Source of the DNA: Berghia stephanieae
Lineage: Eukaryota; Mollusca; Gastropoda; Nudibranchia; Aeolidiidae
Assembly: GCA_034508935.3 (NCBI GenBank)
Contig: CM067444.1
Coordinates: forward strand, 58,667,080-58,731,079
DNA: 64,000 nt
Reading direction: 5' to 3'
Below are positions 1-26,224 of the stretch, piece by piece. Under the pieces are notes generated by a model that saw only the letters and a list, made by a program, of their open reading frames with translations, was not told the DNA's origin and did no database searches. Positions within the stretch are counted from its first letter, which is position 1; each line of letters opens with the position of its first letter. Made by a program: the position numbers and the translations under genes.

Positions 1-355
1 ATACCACACAGTGGTAGTGGTGAAGGCCTAGATGTAACTCTCTCCTTACCAGCCATTTTTAGAATTTCCCCTGAAAATTCACACCCACCCGACACAAAAT
101 TAAGACTGTTGTTCAGCCAAAACGATGTTTACAACACAGTGTTTAGTATTTATAGCTGTAATCAAAGGATTTCTTTACATTTTGGAATATACAACAAAAA
201 AATCAGAATGAGAAAATTGTCGGTTGCATCGTAACGAATGTGACGATTTTCCTATGTTGGTAAGGAGAGGGTTAAGGAGGCAGTGGGTGGTGATGCAGCG
301 GTATCATAGTTTTCAATCAATTAAATCAGAAAAGTGAGTGGAGTAGGCACTTATG
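1..355. other. No gene recognised
   Basis: AT-rich unique-looking sequence. I see no splice-bounded exon or repeat that I can name. Confidence 0.5.
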
Positions 356-617
356 TTGATAATAACAGAAAATGAAGTGAGTAGAAAAGTATCCAGAGGA
401 CAATAGAGAATAAACATTTCGCGGCGATGTGGGACTCGAACCCGGGTCCTTATGATTCGACAACTCCACTGGTGGATGGCGTCGACTGCATAGCGTCCCT
501 CCCCACGGCCAGGTGGGTATCAGTTAGGTCGCGGGTTCGAGCCCCCATCGCCGCGAAATTTTTACTCTCTATTGTCCTCTGTCAACCTTTCTTCGCACTT
601 CATTTTCGGTTATCAAT
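356..617. mobile_element. Foldback element with 70-bp arms and tRNA-like centre
   Basis: 356-429 and 546-617 are inverted repeats of about 73 bp sharing GAAAATGAAGTG, AGAGGACAATAGAG and ATTTCGCGGCGATG. Pairing continues inward through GACTCGAACCC and GGGTTCGAGCCCC, which look like tRNA B-box sequence. A related half-copy lies near 53935-54010. It is probably a short hairpin-forming non-autonomous element; the target duplication was not resolved. Confidence 0.7.
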
Positions 618-1300
618 GGGAGCGATCTATATTCAGGTTTTCGTCCAACCAAGTCATCGATCACATGATTTGTTGCTGTACAACGATTGGATATTTCTTA
701 GTAAATATAAACACGCTGCTTTTGAAATTATTTTTTTTTATAAGGTCAATATCCCTATACCTGTTTATTGTTGTATTTAAAAGATGGATATAAATCTAAA
801 CTGGAAAAGTGACGACGAACATTGGATGTCTCCCATTCCTGAGGCTAAAAAAAAAAAAAAGAAAATATAAGAGAAGAAAAAAAAAACACACACACAAAAA
901 CCCCAAAAACACGCTGCTTTGTTTATGAAAGTTGTAAATATACCCTTGTGTCAAGCTGATCAAAATGACCAATCGTGATGTTAAGATATTTCAAAAACTG
1001 TGAATACTTTGAACTATGTATGTAGGTCACTTTGAACACATTTTGCAATGTGACCAATGACCTCGAGCACGTGTAAAAGTAATATAGATCATCTCCATTG
1101 ATTGTAGTGGAAGGGAACATGACCATGACCCTTGACCTGCTTCGACCAGACCGGTCAGTCATTGTATTTTATAGTTAACAAAGGAGGGGGTTTCTTGGGT
1201 GATAGCTCACCTTAAGCGAGCTATTAATGGTATGCGTTTAAGTAAAATGCTCACTTATGAGATCAATTGAACCAGTTCAATAATTCAATTGAAGTTAGGA
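618..1300. other. No gene recognised
   Basis: A-rich tracts at 846-905 and otherwise unremarkable. If SRM has an upstream first exon it could lie here, but none was identifiable. Confidence 0.5.
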
Positions 1301-1805
1301 GAGTAACGAAATTGAAGTCACTCAAACTTTTTGCTATTGTTTTCAGACAGTCATTTTGGTGATTCGTTCTCGCTAAGTTACATCAATCCGACTATTATAA
1401 ACGTTCAAGGTTACACACCGTTTTGCGTATTGGTTACGTTAGATCCGACTCGCGGGTGTTGTGAGTATTTTACCTAAAAGCATAACATCAATAGGAATAA
1501 AACCCAACTAAATTATGGTTTGAAAACAATAACAAAAATGCGGAGTGCGCCAACGTTATTCATTCTTCTATTATTTGTAAACGACGGGCTGTGATTGTCC
1601 AAGCCGGTTTGATGGCGTTACACAAATCCCGTTGTTTTGATTTTTCGATATATATTATTATAATATGATTTAGGATATCGAAGCTTAGTTTTAGCCTAGT
1701 TAAACCTACGCCAGGGCTCTTGGATTTTCATTTATTACGTACATCACGAAGGTTTCGATCGCTCATTTGATTTATTATTCACGAATAAGAGGTACAGTCG
1801 GTTGG

Positions 1806-1807
1806 TT

Positions 1808-1858
<51 letters not shown>

Positions 1859-2022
1859 TTATTATTTATTTATTTATCTGTTTATTTATTATATTTATAT
1901 TATTATTTATATTATCTTCTTTTTCTTCTCTTTCTTTCTTTCTCTTCTTCTTCTTCTCTCTTCTCTCTACTACTTACTACTACTTACTATACTTCTATCT
2001 TACTACTACTACTACTACTACA

Positions 2023-2089
<67 letters not shown>

Positions 2090-2094
2090 TACTA

Positions 2095-2154
<60 letters not shown>

Positions 2155-2163
2155 CTACTACTA

Positions 2164-2203
<40 letters not shown>

Positions 2204-2330
2204 ACTACTACACTACTATACATACTACTACTACTACTATACTACTACTACTACTACACTACTATACTAACTACTACTACTACTACACTACTACTACTAC
2301 TACCTACTATTACTATACTACTACTACTAA
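1806..2330. repeat. Composite microsatellite: TTTA, CTT and TAC runs
   Basis: A (TTTA) run to about 1900 passes through pyrimidine-rich sequence into more than 300 bases of imperfect TAC triplets. Frames across it are open only because triplet repeats lack stops. Confidence 0.98.
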
Positions 2331-2464
2331 TGCCACCACCTCTTTCTCTCTCCCCATTACTCGTATTTACTGTCCTCCAACTTAGCGTCTTCCTCATTCT
2401 ACTATCACTTCAGTACTAAATCGTCCACTTATTGATATTTCCCATTCACTTCCCTCCCTTTCTG

Positions 2465-2982
2465 CTGGGTGGGGTTCCTGACCTCCATAGTGGGCATGGC
2501 GGCACTTGCTGTCTTCTATCTCCCTATATCTATTTTCCAAATTGCTTTCTGTCTTTGTCTTGGATTGAGATGACTTGGTTTTGTCTTGGCCCTGGCCGGA
2601 TACCCTGACTGAGAGGGAAACAGTTAAATCTATAGATAGTTTTGGGAGATGATATTTTTTTCTTGTAAATCAACTCACTGTATTATGTTTTGTTTACGTA
2701 TTGCATATATGATTTGTAAACATTTGAGTGTTTTCCTCTTAGTGGGGACCTGGGCTTAACGTCAGATGAGACATATAAGTGATCTCAAACTAAGCACACT
2801 GATAGAATGCTCTTGGAATCAACATCTGTTTCCTATTTGAACCAATTCCCCTTTCTCTTACATTTTCTTTGGTGCTTTAATTGTAAGTCTAGAACTTTTT
2901 ACTATCTCCCATTTTCATCCTTTTTACTGGCGCTGATATGACCTAAATGTTTTGCAAATGCCTTAAAACCCTTAAAAACAGT
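2465..2982 (+). mobile_element. Retroposon C copy 1
   Basis: Retroposon C consensus in order: CTGGGTGGGGTTCCTGACCT, CCCATAGTGGGCAGGGAGG, CTTGGTTTTGTCCTGGCC, GAGAGGGAAACAGTCAAATG, TTTTGGGAGATGATATTTTT, TTGTAAATCATCTCTCTGTT, ACATTTGAGTGTATTCCTCT, GGTGATCTCAAACTAAGTAC, TTCTAGAACTTTTTACTATC. The 3' stem-loop is GGCGCTGATATGACC to TTGCAAGCGCC, then GTAAAACCCTTAAAAACAAA. This copy has nearly all of these and lies upstream of the first visible SRM exon. Confidence 0.85.
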
Positions 2983-3412
2983 CTTCCTAATACATAGGAT
3001 TTTCTGTTGCATGATAATGATTGGTATTAAGATTGTATAACTTATGGGTTGATGCGGTTTTACCTCCTTTTGTTTTAGAAATTGTGTAAAGTTGATAATA
3101 ATAATGTGGTTTTAAAGTCCTCTTGATACGTAGAATTTTCAACCTCATGATTGGCGTTAAGATTGTATATATGTCTCATAGCATAACATATGGCTGACCT
3201 TTCTTATTTTTTTTCCTACTTATCTGCATATCATCTGAGGTGTATGGTCGCTGACTTTGGTATAATAGTGTTGAGCAGTATGAAGCTGTTTGAAAGCTTT
3301 CCCTTGCATGATTTTTGTGTGGTTTTTTTTCTGCTCTATTGGCCATTCTCTATACGCCATTTAAAATTCATTACTTGACAATAATAGGCTGCCATTTTCT
3401 CAATCTCCGCAG

Positions 3413-17746
<14,334 letters not shown>

Positions 17747-18664
17747 GACTTCCTTCATTCAAATAATTTCATGACCTTTATTGATAAAACTGAAAGTTTT
17801 CATTATAGGTCATCTCAGAATACTGTGATGACATTTTTGTGTCAGCAATTATTCAAAATATGGTAGTGATTTTTATTATTGTGATAATTATTCGAGAACA
17901 AGAATCTCTTCAAAATCGTCAATCAGAAATTAAGTATACATATCTGGCAATTTTTTTGGGTCTGTGTTAGTCCATTTTATTATATATTCATGACATATCT
18001 CCACATCCCCCCCCACCCCTCTCCCCTATTCCCATCTTTAGTGATGAAGTAACTGGTTTTGTTGTATTTTATTTAATTAATGTTTTCTCTCATTCATTCC
18101 CAGGTTGTTTTTTGGGGGGTTTTATTTTTTACATCAACGTGTAATACTACATGCCTGGTAGTTCACTCAAACATATCTAGATATTCAATTTTATATGTAA
18201 TTTTATTGCAATGTTTCATCTATATTCGGGGATGCCTTTTTTTCTGGTTAAAGCTGAAACACCAGCTTTTTGAAATTTTCCTCCTGACATTTATTCAGTA
18301 TTTGTGAGTTCTTTTTTTAAGTTGAAAACATTGGTTGTTTAAAGTTTAAAGGCAACAGTTTGGATGGATGTGTGTATTCTGTTCTATGATTTAAGGGTGA
18401 TACCATTTAAAGAAGAGAAGCTTCCACGAAGTGTTTTCATATATGTTACAGTGAATTACATAATCAGTCAGATGGTGAAAAGGTTTGAACTGAGATATTG
18501 CGAAGTTTAGTTAGACGGTCAATTTTTACCCAAAATGAGTGATTGTCATAAATGATGTAATCAACCCTTTTTGTACATCTTCGGGAAATATCAAAGCTTA
18601 ATTTACCTTCTAAATATTTTTTTACAGCAAGTCAAGTTGAAAAAGTATGAAATCTGAGAATACT
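17747..18664. other. SRM 3' flank, probable 3' UTR and intergenic
   Basis: AT-rich sequence after the SRM stop. A C-rich patch lies near 18005-18027. No clear poly(A) signal in the first 400 bases. Confidence 0.45.
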
Positions 18665-18835
18665 TGCTAGATACCTTTCCAATGCATCTAACCATATCTT
18701 CATGAAAAATCACCTGATTTTACCTTCAAATACAGATTAAAATACTCTGAGGAGCATATTCTTTCAGAGAATGGAGAAAAATGCAATATTTTCACCTCCG
18801 ACTGATAATGTCATGCACTGAAACATATGCTCTTT
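18665..18835 (+). repeat. Dispersed repeat G
   Basis: ACCTTTCCAATGCATC, TTCATGAAAAATCACC, GATTAAAATACTCTGAGGAG and ATGTCATGCACTGAAACATA are matched at 31240-31408. The copies are about 80 per cent alike by eye. The class is unknown. Confidence 0.65.
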
Positions 18836-20164
18836 AAGAGAAAAAATTACAGTTTTTCAAAAAAAAATTTTATCAATGGACATCCTTGTATAAAACATGA
18901 ATAAATGTTCATTAATTGAGAACAAATGTCAGCTAATGTATCGACATTTTATTGAATTGATTTTTCTAAAAAGGTTGCTTGGAAGAAGATTGATATGTGT
19001 AGCTTGCTGAGAAAACTTGGGAAGCTTCGATTCGAGATATGAGCCAAAATCGAAGATAAAGTGTTTCCCCTAGCATGAAATTTTATTCAGAAAAAAATTC
19101 ATAACTTGGGTTCTAATAGACATAGAAATAAAATTTTAAGTGGTAAATGATCAGAAACATGTGGTCTACACCACTGCATACATAACTCAATTTATGAAAT
19201 TTGCGCATCTTTCCAGGTTTTCTCATCCAGGCACACATTTGATAACATTTTCTTCACCTATTTTTAGGGTAAAATAACGGCAGGGAACAGCGACACCGGC
19301 ATTCCATAAACTGAATGACGGGAGTTAGGTTTCCTGCCCGTTGGTCGTTTAAACATTTGTGCAATGCCTTATCCATTTTGGCTATCTTGCAGAAATTATT
19401 ATTGAAAATAAACGAGACGTAACAAATTTGATATGATCTCCATTCTTGACAAAGACAATCAAACCATTCCCTTGTAAATATACTCATCTCTTTTTTGCTT
19501 GTTCCAGATACAAGTTGTGATATATAGATAGAGTAGTTGGCTGAATTATTGGTAAATGTCATTTAAAATTCAAACGATTTTAGGGCAATAATTTGTCATT
19601 TTAAGTACGGTAAGACATTATATTTTATAATCATTTTCTTTTCTTTTTTCTTATACGGTCTGATCCTTCTTCATGCGTGATTTCTTCATTATTTTCATTT
19701 ATTTCGGGGTTTTTTCTTCTTCTTTTAAAATTTTTATTAATTACACTGTATGGATATAGTTTTTAAAAATATTTTATCTATTGAACTGGTAATTGAGTAA
19801 TTAACAACTGGGAAAGTACAGTGATTTGTGTAATGTTTAAAGCCTTGACAGACTTTTTTGTTTTTATTACTTTTGTAATTTATCAAATGGGTACAGAATT
19901 ATAGAATATTGTAAAGTCAGCCAATATTATACAGTTGTATTGTGGTCATTTTATTATATGTCCAGTAAGGTCATCATGGACATCAACAACAGCAACAACA
20001 AGGAAGTTTCATAATAAGAATAAACAAGGGCATTCAAGACAAGGTAACAATATATGGGACATAACTCTGTCATTGCTAGACATACCATAATAATTATGCA
20101 GTTATTTCCCATTCGTTACAAGAATGTTATGAAACAAGGACTGCCCCATTTTGCCTGTTGTATA
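18836..20164. other. Intergenic, no gene recognised
   Basis: AT-rich. The minus-strand open frame at 19254-19562 has no motif that I recognise. Confidence 0.45.
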
Positions 20165-20840
20165 GATAGAATGAACTTGACGTCACTCAGGTCTTTGTTA
20201 TTGTTTTTTTCCATCCATGTTTATGAGCAATTCTCACTAAACTGTATTAACCAGACTATAAACGTTCAAGGTTACACATTGTTTTGTCTGGGTGGGGTTC
20301 CTGACCTCCCATAGTGGGCTGGAAGTTACTTACTGTGACTTCTATCCCCCTATATCTGTTTCCAACTTGTTTTCTGTCCTTGTATTGGAATGAGATTACT
20401 TGGTTTTGTCCTGGCCCTGGCTGGATACCCTGGCTGAGAGGGAAACAGTCAAATGTATAGTTATTGTTTTGGGAGATGATATTTTTGTCCTTGTAAATCA
20501 TTTCTCTGTTATGTATTATGATATTTATTGTTTTGAATTTATAATGTAAGCATTTGAGTGTATTCCTCTTGGTAGGGACTTGTGCTCGTGTCTGGATGAG
20601 ACTTTCAGGTGATCTCAAACCAAGTACATTGATGGTATGCTGTTGGAATCTACACCAATTCCCTATTTGTACCATTCCCCTTTCTCTTACCTTTTCTTGG
20701 GTGCTTTAATTGTGATTCTAGAACTTTTTACTTTCCCATATTCTCTCTTTTTACTGGCGCCGTAAAACCCTTAGAAACAAAAAAACATAGTTTTGTGTGT
20801 TGGTCCCTTACACTTCCAGATGGCAATTTTGTGAGCTTCT
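20165..20840 (+). repeat. Dispersed repeat D, copy interrupted by retroposon C
   Basis: The two halves match 21455-21625 in order; the element at 20288-20784 and its target duplication account for the gap. Confidence 0.8.
20288..20784 (+). mobile_element. Retroposon C copy 3 with 12-bp target duplication
   Basis: It is flanked by ACATTGTTTTGT (20276-20287) and ACATAGTTTTGT (20785-20796). The target is a copy of dispersed repeat D; an uninterrupted D copy is at 21455-21625. Confidence 0.9.
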
Positions 20841-20857
20841 TAAACAAAAACAAAAAA

Positions 20858-21152
20858 TTGAGCTTTATATAGTGCAATATCACTAAATGTGCTCAAAGCG
20901 CTTTACAAGGGGTCCCTGGTCAACAGCAACATTTAACACGTAGGACGGACATGACGCCAAGGCGATATAACAATTTTTCAGACAAAGACAACGCTGTTAA
21001 CGGCCAGGTACTCATTTTACACCTGAGTACGGTGAGAGAATTTGAGTAAAGAGCCTTTTCCAAGGACTCAACTATGCGCTGAGTGCGAGGCTCGAACCCA
21101 GGACCTTCCGATCCGAAAGCGAGTGTCATACCACTAGACCACATAGCCACAT
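20858..21152 (-). mobile_element. SINE-A, minus, near consensus
   Basis: AAATTGAGCTTTATATAGTG, GCTCAAAGCGCTTTACAAGG, GAGGCTCGAACCCAGGAC and CTAGACCACATAGCCAC. The close match to consensus suggests a young copy. Confidence 0.88.
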
Positions 21153-21454
21153 ACTATCAAAATGGTGTATCCACGTGGATCACTATCCTGAGCTACTTTT
21201 TCCTCAAACAAACAATCACGGAAAAAGAACTTGGCATGTTACTATTCCGATTTTTATTTTATGTATAAAAGAAATGGCTCGATTTGACTGAGGCAAAATG
21301 TTAGAATCATGATGTACACATTAGAAAAATGCTATAAATAGCCGAACTCAGCATTATCTGGATCTCCTGGTTGTCCAGTGATTTTTGACAAAGGAGTTTA
21401 TGTTCTAAAATTCTCTGAATTGAACCAGTAAATTTCAATGATATAAATAGTATG

Positions 21455-21625
21455 AAATTGACTTCACTCAGGTCTTAGTTATTGCTTTTTTCCATCCGCA
21501 TTTATGCGTAATTCTCACTAAACTGTCTTAACCAGACTGTAAACGTTCAAGGTTACACATAGTTTTGTGTGTTGGTCCGTTATACTTCTGGATGGCAATG
21601 TTGTCAGCTTCTTAACCAAGCGCAT
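21455..21625 (+). repeat. Dispersed repeat D, uninterrupted copy
   Basis: TTGACTTCACTCAGGTCTTA, TTCTCACTAAACTGTCTTAA, AAACGTTCAAGGTTACACAT and AGTTTTGTGTGTTGGTCC. The same sequence at 20165-20287 and 20785-20840 is split by retroposon C. Diverged relatives lie near 1300-1435 and 4455-4555. Confidence 0.8.
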
Positions 21626-22259
21626 ACTATCTATTGAATTATATGAAAGCTGACATGTTTATATGATCATAAACTTTAATGATGCAACTGTCCCACTTCA
21701 GACATTGAAAATAAAAAAATGATTTCCCTGCTATGTTGATCACTTTTTGATCGCATGTGAGCACCACTTTTTAATCACCCCGCTATTGAAGAAACAATAA
21801 TCTTGATTTCATTTAGAAATATTCCCTTTCAAAAATGCAAACATGTCTAATCAAATTAAGACAAAATGGATCCCAAGAGGCTCACAAAGCAGATTTATGA
21901 ATTGAATTTAGATTTAAAATGTTTGTATATTTGTAAGGTCTTTATAATTATCTCTCAACATATTATTTGACATGATAAATTTAATTTTAAATCAAGCAGA
22001 TTAGTCCAGTGGACGATCCCTCATATTTGCAATATTTCTATTTTAAGAAAATATAAGCCAATAACATGAAATTCAAATTCTGAATTTTGCAAAATGTGAC
22101 AAAGTTGGAATTAAAATATCTCAAGCTTGATATCCTCATTCACATTTGCACAAGATCATTCTAATTATTTAAAAAAACAAAAAAAAAAAAAAAAAATAAG
22201 AGCAATGTCTCTTTCAACGTTTTGTTTTCATATTTTATATTTGAACCTATCTATTCTCT
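21626..22259. other. Intergenic, no gene recognised
   Basis: AT-rich sequence with an A run at 22173-22197. Confidence 0.5.
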
Positions 22260-22512
22260 GTATTCTCTCCTTTTTCGGACACATAGTAAGGAAAGATAAG
22301 AATGAATACCTGGCAAGTTGTGGAAAAATACCTGGTAAACGCGCCCGGGGAGACAAAGAAAAACACTCATAGACCAACTGAAGGGCTTCACCAACCTAAC
22401 AATCCAAGAGCTGTTTGAAAAAGCAAGAAACAGGGAGGAATGGAGAGAGATAATTCATGCAGTATCCGAAGCCTGGACCAGGCATGGAACCTAGAAGAAG
22501 AAGATTCTCTGT
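22260..22512 (+). mobile_element. LINE 3' coding fragment with GAA-type tail
   Basis: FFGHIVRKDKNEYL and PGKRARG open the fragment. A shifted frame continues DQLKGFTNLTIQELFEKARN and REEWREIIHAVSEAWTRHGT, then a stop and AGAAGAAGAAG. One frame break lies near 22355. Confidence 0.75.
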
Positions 22513-22627
22513 AGTTTCTGGACGGAGCACCCTTGCTACAAATCATGTCTTCTTTATGACCACCTTGGTAAGAGAATACGGTGAGGTGAGTTTCTGTAGG
22601 ATTGTTGCAGTTGGCAAAAATGATATA

Positions 22628-23427
22628 CAGTAAAAACCAGTTACACCAAAAATACCGCTTAACCGAAAAGAAATCGAAATGTTGTCATTTTTTTCCTTTT
22701 TATTTGTTAATTAAGTATTGATAAACCGAAATCCACTATGCTCGAACCGTCTTTAAACCCAAAAATCGCTGAATAACTGAATAACCTAATAAGAAAAATA
22801 TTGCCAATATTAGAAAAGAATTCCTTTAACAACTGTTACCCAATGTGCTCTCTTGTATCCACTCAATACCCCTCACAACCCTCTGCTGAAATCCTCTCCC
22901 ACTTCGCCACCAACTCCCCCTTGCCCATACTAATCCACAATGCCTTATTCGTCTCATTGGCCGCCACTCTACTACCCCACTCACCTCCACTTCCCACCTG
23001 CCAACCAATCCCACCTCGACCGCACCAGTCCATTCTTACTTGTTGGTGAGAACACAATGTGCTGGTTGAGAGCAGTAATGTTGTAACTACTTAAAGATGA
23101 CATTGGAATTATAGAACTATTGCTCTCTTTGGCGTCTACTATCACTATGGTTGTCTTTGTGCACGTATACATAAACACAAACACCTCCTCCCCAACACAC
23201 ACACACTCACACAAACACATTAGATTACTTCAACCACAAAGGTACACAGTTGAAGAATTTAATGCGATGTGATGCATTGCCTGTGACAATAGGATGAATG
23301 CTAGTACTGGAATAATAATACCTCTGGAAAATCATGATAACTTTTCAAGGCATGCCTAAACTGAAATATGTTTAAACCGAAAAATAATACCCAGTCTCTT
23401 GAATTTTGGTTTAACCGGTTTTTACTG
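22628..23427. mobile_element. pogo/Tigger-like non-autonomous DNA transposon, TA duplication
   Basis: Terminal inverted repeats of about 24 bp start CAGTAAAAACCAGTTA on the left and, reverse-complemented, CAGTAAAAACCGGTTA on the right. TA flanks both ends (22626-22627, 23428-23429). CAGTA-type ends with a TA duplication fit the pogo/Tigger branch of Tc1/mariner. The 800-bp interior has a C-rich stretch (22850-23040) and a CA-rich stretch but no transposase that I recognise. Confidence 0.75.
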
Positions 23428-23761
23428 TACTAGGGAAGTGCCACAAACCGGGCATGGCGCTTAGGATTTGTGCATATATTAATTTAAGTTTTGTTAAACA
23501 TCAAACATATTTTAATATGAATACCTCCACCCTTTCTGACAATCAACTCTCCAATATACATTCTATATTGAATTTAAAAGAATCTATTGTTATTCAAACT
23601 TTTTATTTATTTTTTGTCATTGTTTATGGACTTAAAATTGCTTTTATCCAATTGATATTGAACACTTGAGTTGCATTTAATTTATGTCATGAATATATAG
23701 AGACTTAAATAGATTTATTTATTATTTGGGCCACGATAACTTAGTAAACGTCACCAGTTGA

Positions 23762-24092
23762 CTGCTGTGCTCTGGAAAAACACATATTTTAAAAAATGGC
23801 CAGAAAACTCAGCCTTCAAATATCAATCAATTTAAATGAACCTCATCTTGGTTAAAAACTCTCAAACCAGGGAATTTGCAACCTCCCAGGTTTGAGAGTT
23901 TTTGCCAACTTGAGAGTAATTTAAATTGAACTATATTTGAAGGATAATTTTTCTGGCCAATGTGTTGTTCCAGAGTACGGCAGTTAAATGGCCCAGGTTT
24001 GAGAGTTTTTGCCAACTTGAGAGTCATTTAAATTGAACTATATTTGAAGGACAATTTTTCTGGCCAATGTGTTGTTCCAGAGTACGACAGTT
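23762..24092. mobile_element. Foldback element E with one arm duplicated
   Basis: The left arm from about 23762 (CTGTGCTCTGGAAAAACAC) to 23877 pairs with a right arm around 23885-23985 (TTTGAGAGTTTTTGCCAAC to TTCCAGAGTACGGCAG). Shared words include CTTCAAATAT, AATTTAAAT and CTCTCAAACC. A second right arm, nearly identical, follows at about 23994-24092, giving a direct duplication of about 105 bp. A sister copy is at 29348-29585. Confidence 0.75.
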
Positions 24093-24159
24093 AAATGGCT
24101 AATTACAATCAACGAACTAGTCGCTGTTTTATACATTTGATAAATTCTAGATTTGTATC

Positions 24160-24167
24160 TTATAATA

Positions 24168-24216
<49 letters not shown>

Positions 24217-24272
24217 TAATAATAATAATATAATAATAATGATAATAATAATAATAGTAATAATAATAATAC
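24160..24272. repeat. AAT microsatellite
   Basis: Imperfect ATAATA units, just before retroposon C copy 4. Confidence 0.97.
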
Positions 24273-24305
24273 CTCATCCTTTTTGCCTTTGATCAAAATA
24301 TTTAC

Positions 24306-24872
24306 TTGGGTGGGGTTTTTTGGGGGGATTTCTTTTTCACCTCCCATAGTGGGCAGGGAGGCACATACTTATGTCATCTATACCCCTATATCTGTTTTCC
24401 AACTTGCTTTCTGTCTTTGTCTTGTAATGAGATTACTTGGTTTTGTCCTGGCCCTGAACGGATACCCTGGCTAGGAGGGAAACAGTTAAAGTTAAATGTA
24501 TTGTTAGAGTTTTGGGAGATGACATATTTTTTTTTTTTTTTTAATCATCTTTCTGTTGTGCACTGTATTATTTTTTGTTTTGCATATGTCATGATTTGTA
24601 AACATTTGAGTGTATTCCTCTTAGTGGGATCCTGTGTTGGAGTCAGGATGAGACTTTTAGGTGATCTCAAACTAAGTACACTGATAGTATGCTCTTGGAT
24701 TCGACAGCTGTTCCCAATTTGAACTAATTTCCCTTTGTCTAATTTTTTTTTTTGGTACCTTTACCTGCAATTCTAGAATTTTTCAACTATCCCATGTTTT
24801 CCCATTTTACTGGCGCTGAAATGACTAAATGTGTTGTAATCGCAGTAAAATCCTCAAAAACCAAAGATGAAA
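24306..24872 (+). mobile_element. Retroposon C copy 4 with 11-bp target duplication
   Basis: It is flanked by AAAATATTTAC on both sides (24295-24305, 24873-24883). The 5' end carries extra G and T bases and the tail reads CCTCAAAAACCAAAG. Confidence 0.88.
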
Positions 24873-24989
24873 AAAATATTTACCTACATCCATTTTTATT
24901 GTAAACATGATATTACTCTACTAGTATTATTAAGTTTGAACAATCCATCCACATTCCCCGTGATATCAGCTCTATTAACTCATATCTCC

Positions 24990-25500
24990 TGGGTGGGGGT
25001 CTTTGGACTCCCCATAGTGGGTAGGAGGTCACTTCCTGTATCTTCTATCCCCATATATTTGTTATCTGGATTGCTGTCTGTCTTTGTTTTGTCCTGACAC
25101 TTACCAGAATCCTTAACTGAGAGGGAAACCATCAGATGTGTTAGATGTATAGTATTCGCTCTTTTGATATTTTTTTCCTTGTAAATCATCTCTCTTTTAT
25201 TTACTGTAACATTTTTTGTTGTTTTGAAATTCAAGTTTTGAGTGTGTTCCTCTTGGTGCGATCCTGTACTTGCGTCTTGATAGGACTTTAAGGTGATCTC
25301 AAACTAAGCACATTGATAGTTTTCTCTTAGAATTGAATTCTGTTCCCTATTTCAACCAGTCTCCTTTGTCTTCCTTTTTCTCATGTGCTTTTAATTGTAA
25401 ATTTAGAAATTTGTTTTCCTGTTCGTCTTCCTTCATTTTGCTGGTGCTGCTGAAATTACCTAAAATTTTTACAAGCACCATGAAATCCTTTTAAAAAAAT
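24990..25500 (+). mobile_element. Retroposon C copy 5, diverged
   Basis: CCTGGGTGGGGGTCTTTGGA to CATGAAATCCTTTTAAAAAA. It differs from consensus more than its neighbours do, so it is probably an older copy. Confidence 0.8.
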
Positions 25501-25649
25501 AAACAATATCTAAACAATATATGTATAGTATAATCCAGGACAATTGGTTTTAAATTTATTGTCCTTGCTTATCACCATGATCTGACTCTCCACGATATAT
25601 GTCAGTTATTTTTTCTGGCACTGGCACGTTTATATATATATAGTGTTAA

Positions 25650-25845
25650 AAAAGATCTGCCACACACATAAGGCAATATTCTACGCACATCCATCAACAA
25701 AAGATCTGCCACACACATAAGGCAATATTCTACGCACATTCATCAACAAAAGATCTGCCACACACATAAGGCAATATTCTACGCACATTCATCAACAAAA
25801 GATCTGCCACACACATAAGGCAATATTCTACGCACATTCATCAAC
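25650..25845. repeat. Minisatellite, 4 x 49 bp, nearly perfect
   Basis: Units begin AAAAGATCTGCCACACACAT at 25650, 25699, 25748 and 25797; only one base differs among them (CCATC versus TCATC). No reading frame is implied. Such uniformity suggests recent expansion. Confidence 0.95.
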
Positions 25846-26224
25846 ATGGGGACTTGTCATGTATTTGAAACAGGTCTTACATGGACATCGGTGTCGGGGA
25901 AATTCCTATGCTGTATGAAAATCCTAGGGATTTTCTGGCACTGATATGTATTAGGCTTTGTTGATGGGCAATGATATCACCATACATAGCGATAAAGCTT
26001 GGATTTTATTTGTAATTTTCATGCATATTCAAAATAAGCATGTTAATAGATTTTGATCTTTATTCCAGTGTCGTGCGTTGTGGGCCAAAATTATCAGGGT
26101 CACTTGCTATTTAGATGGACTTTCAGTAGGTACTTTTGTACACAAACCCTGGGGTTGGGGATCACAGCATATTATCATTGGAGCATGGAATTTGTTATAA
26201 TGATTTATTTTTTTATGAGGTGAT

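Noticed and set aside
426-556. A tRNA gene inside the foldback element
   Set aside because: Only B-box-like words fit; no cloverleaf with acceptor and anticodon stems could be drawn.
1767-2204. Long open frames across TTTA and TAC repeats
   Set aside because: Triplet and tetranucleotide repeats without stop words stay open by composition; no motif or splice context. The same holds near 13685, 28780, 37199, 37639, 39432, 41705, 45007, 53468 and 57058.
22801-23049. Proline-rich open frame
   Set aside because: Composition is C-rich and low in complexity, inside a non-autonomous DNA transposon.
25650-25845. CRISPR-like array
   Set aside because: Repeats are head-to-tail with no unique spacers, in an animal genome; it is a minisatellite.
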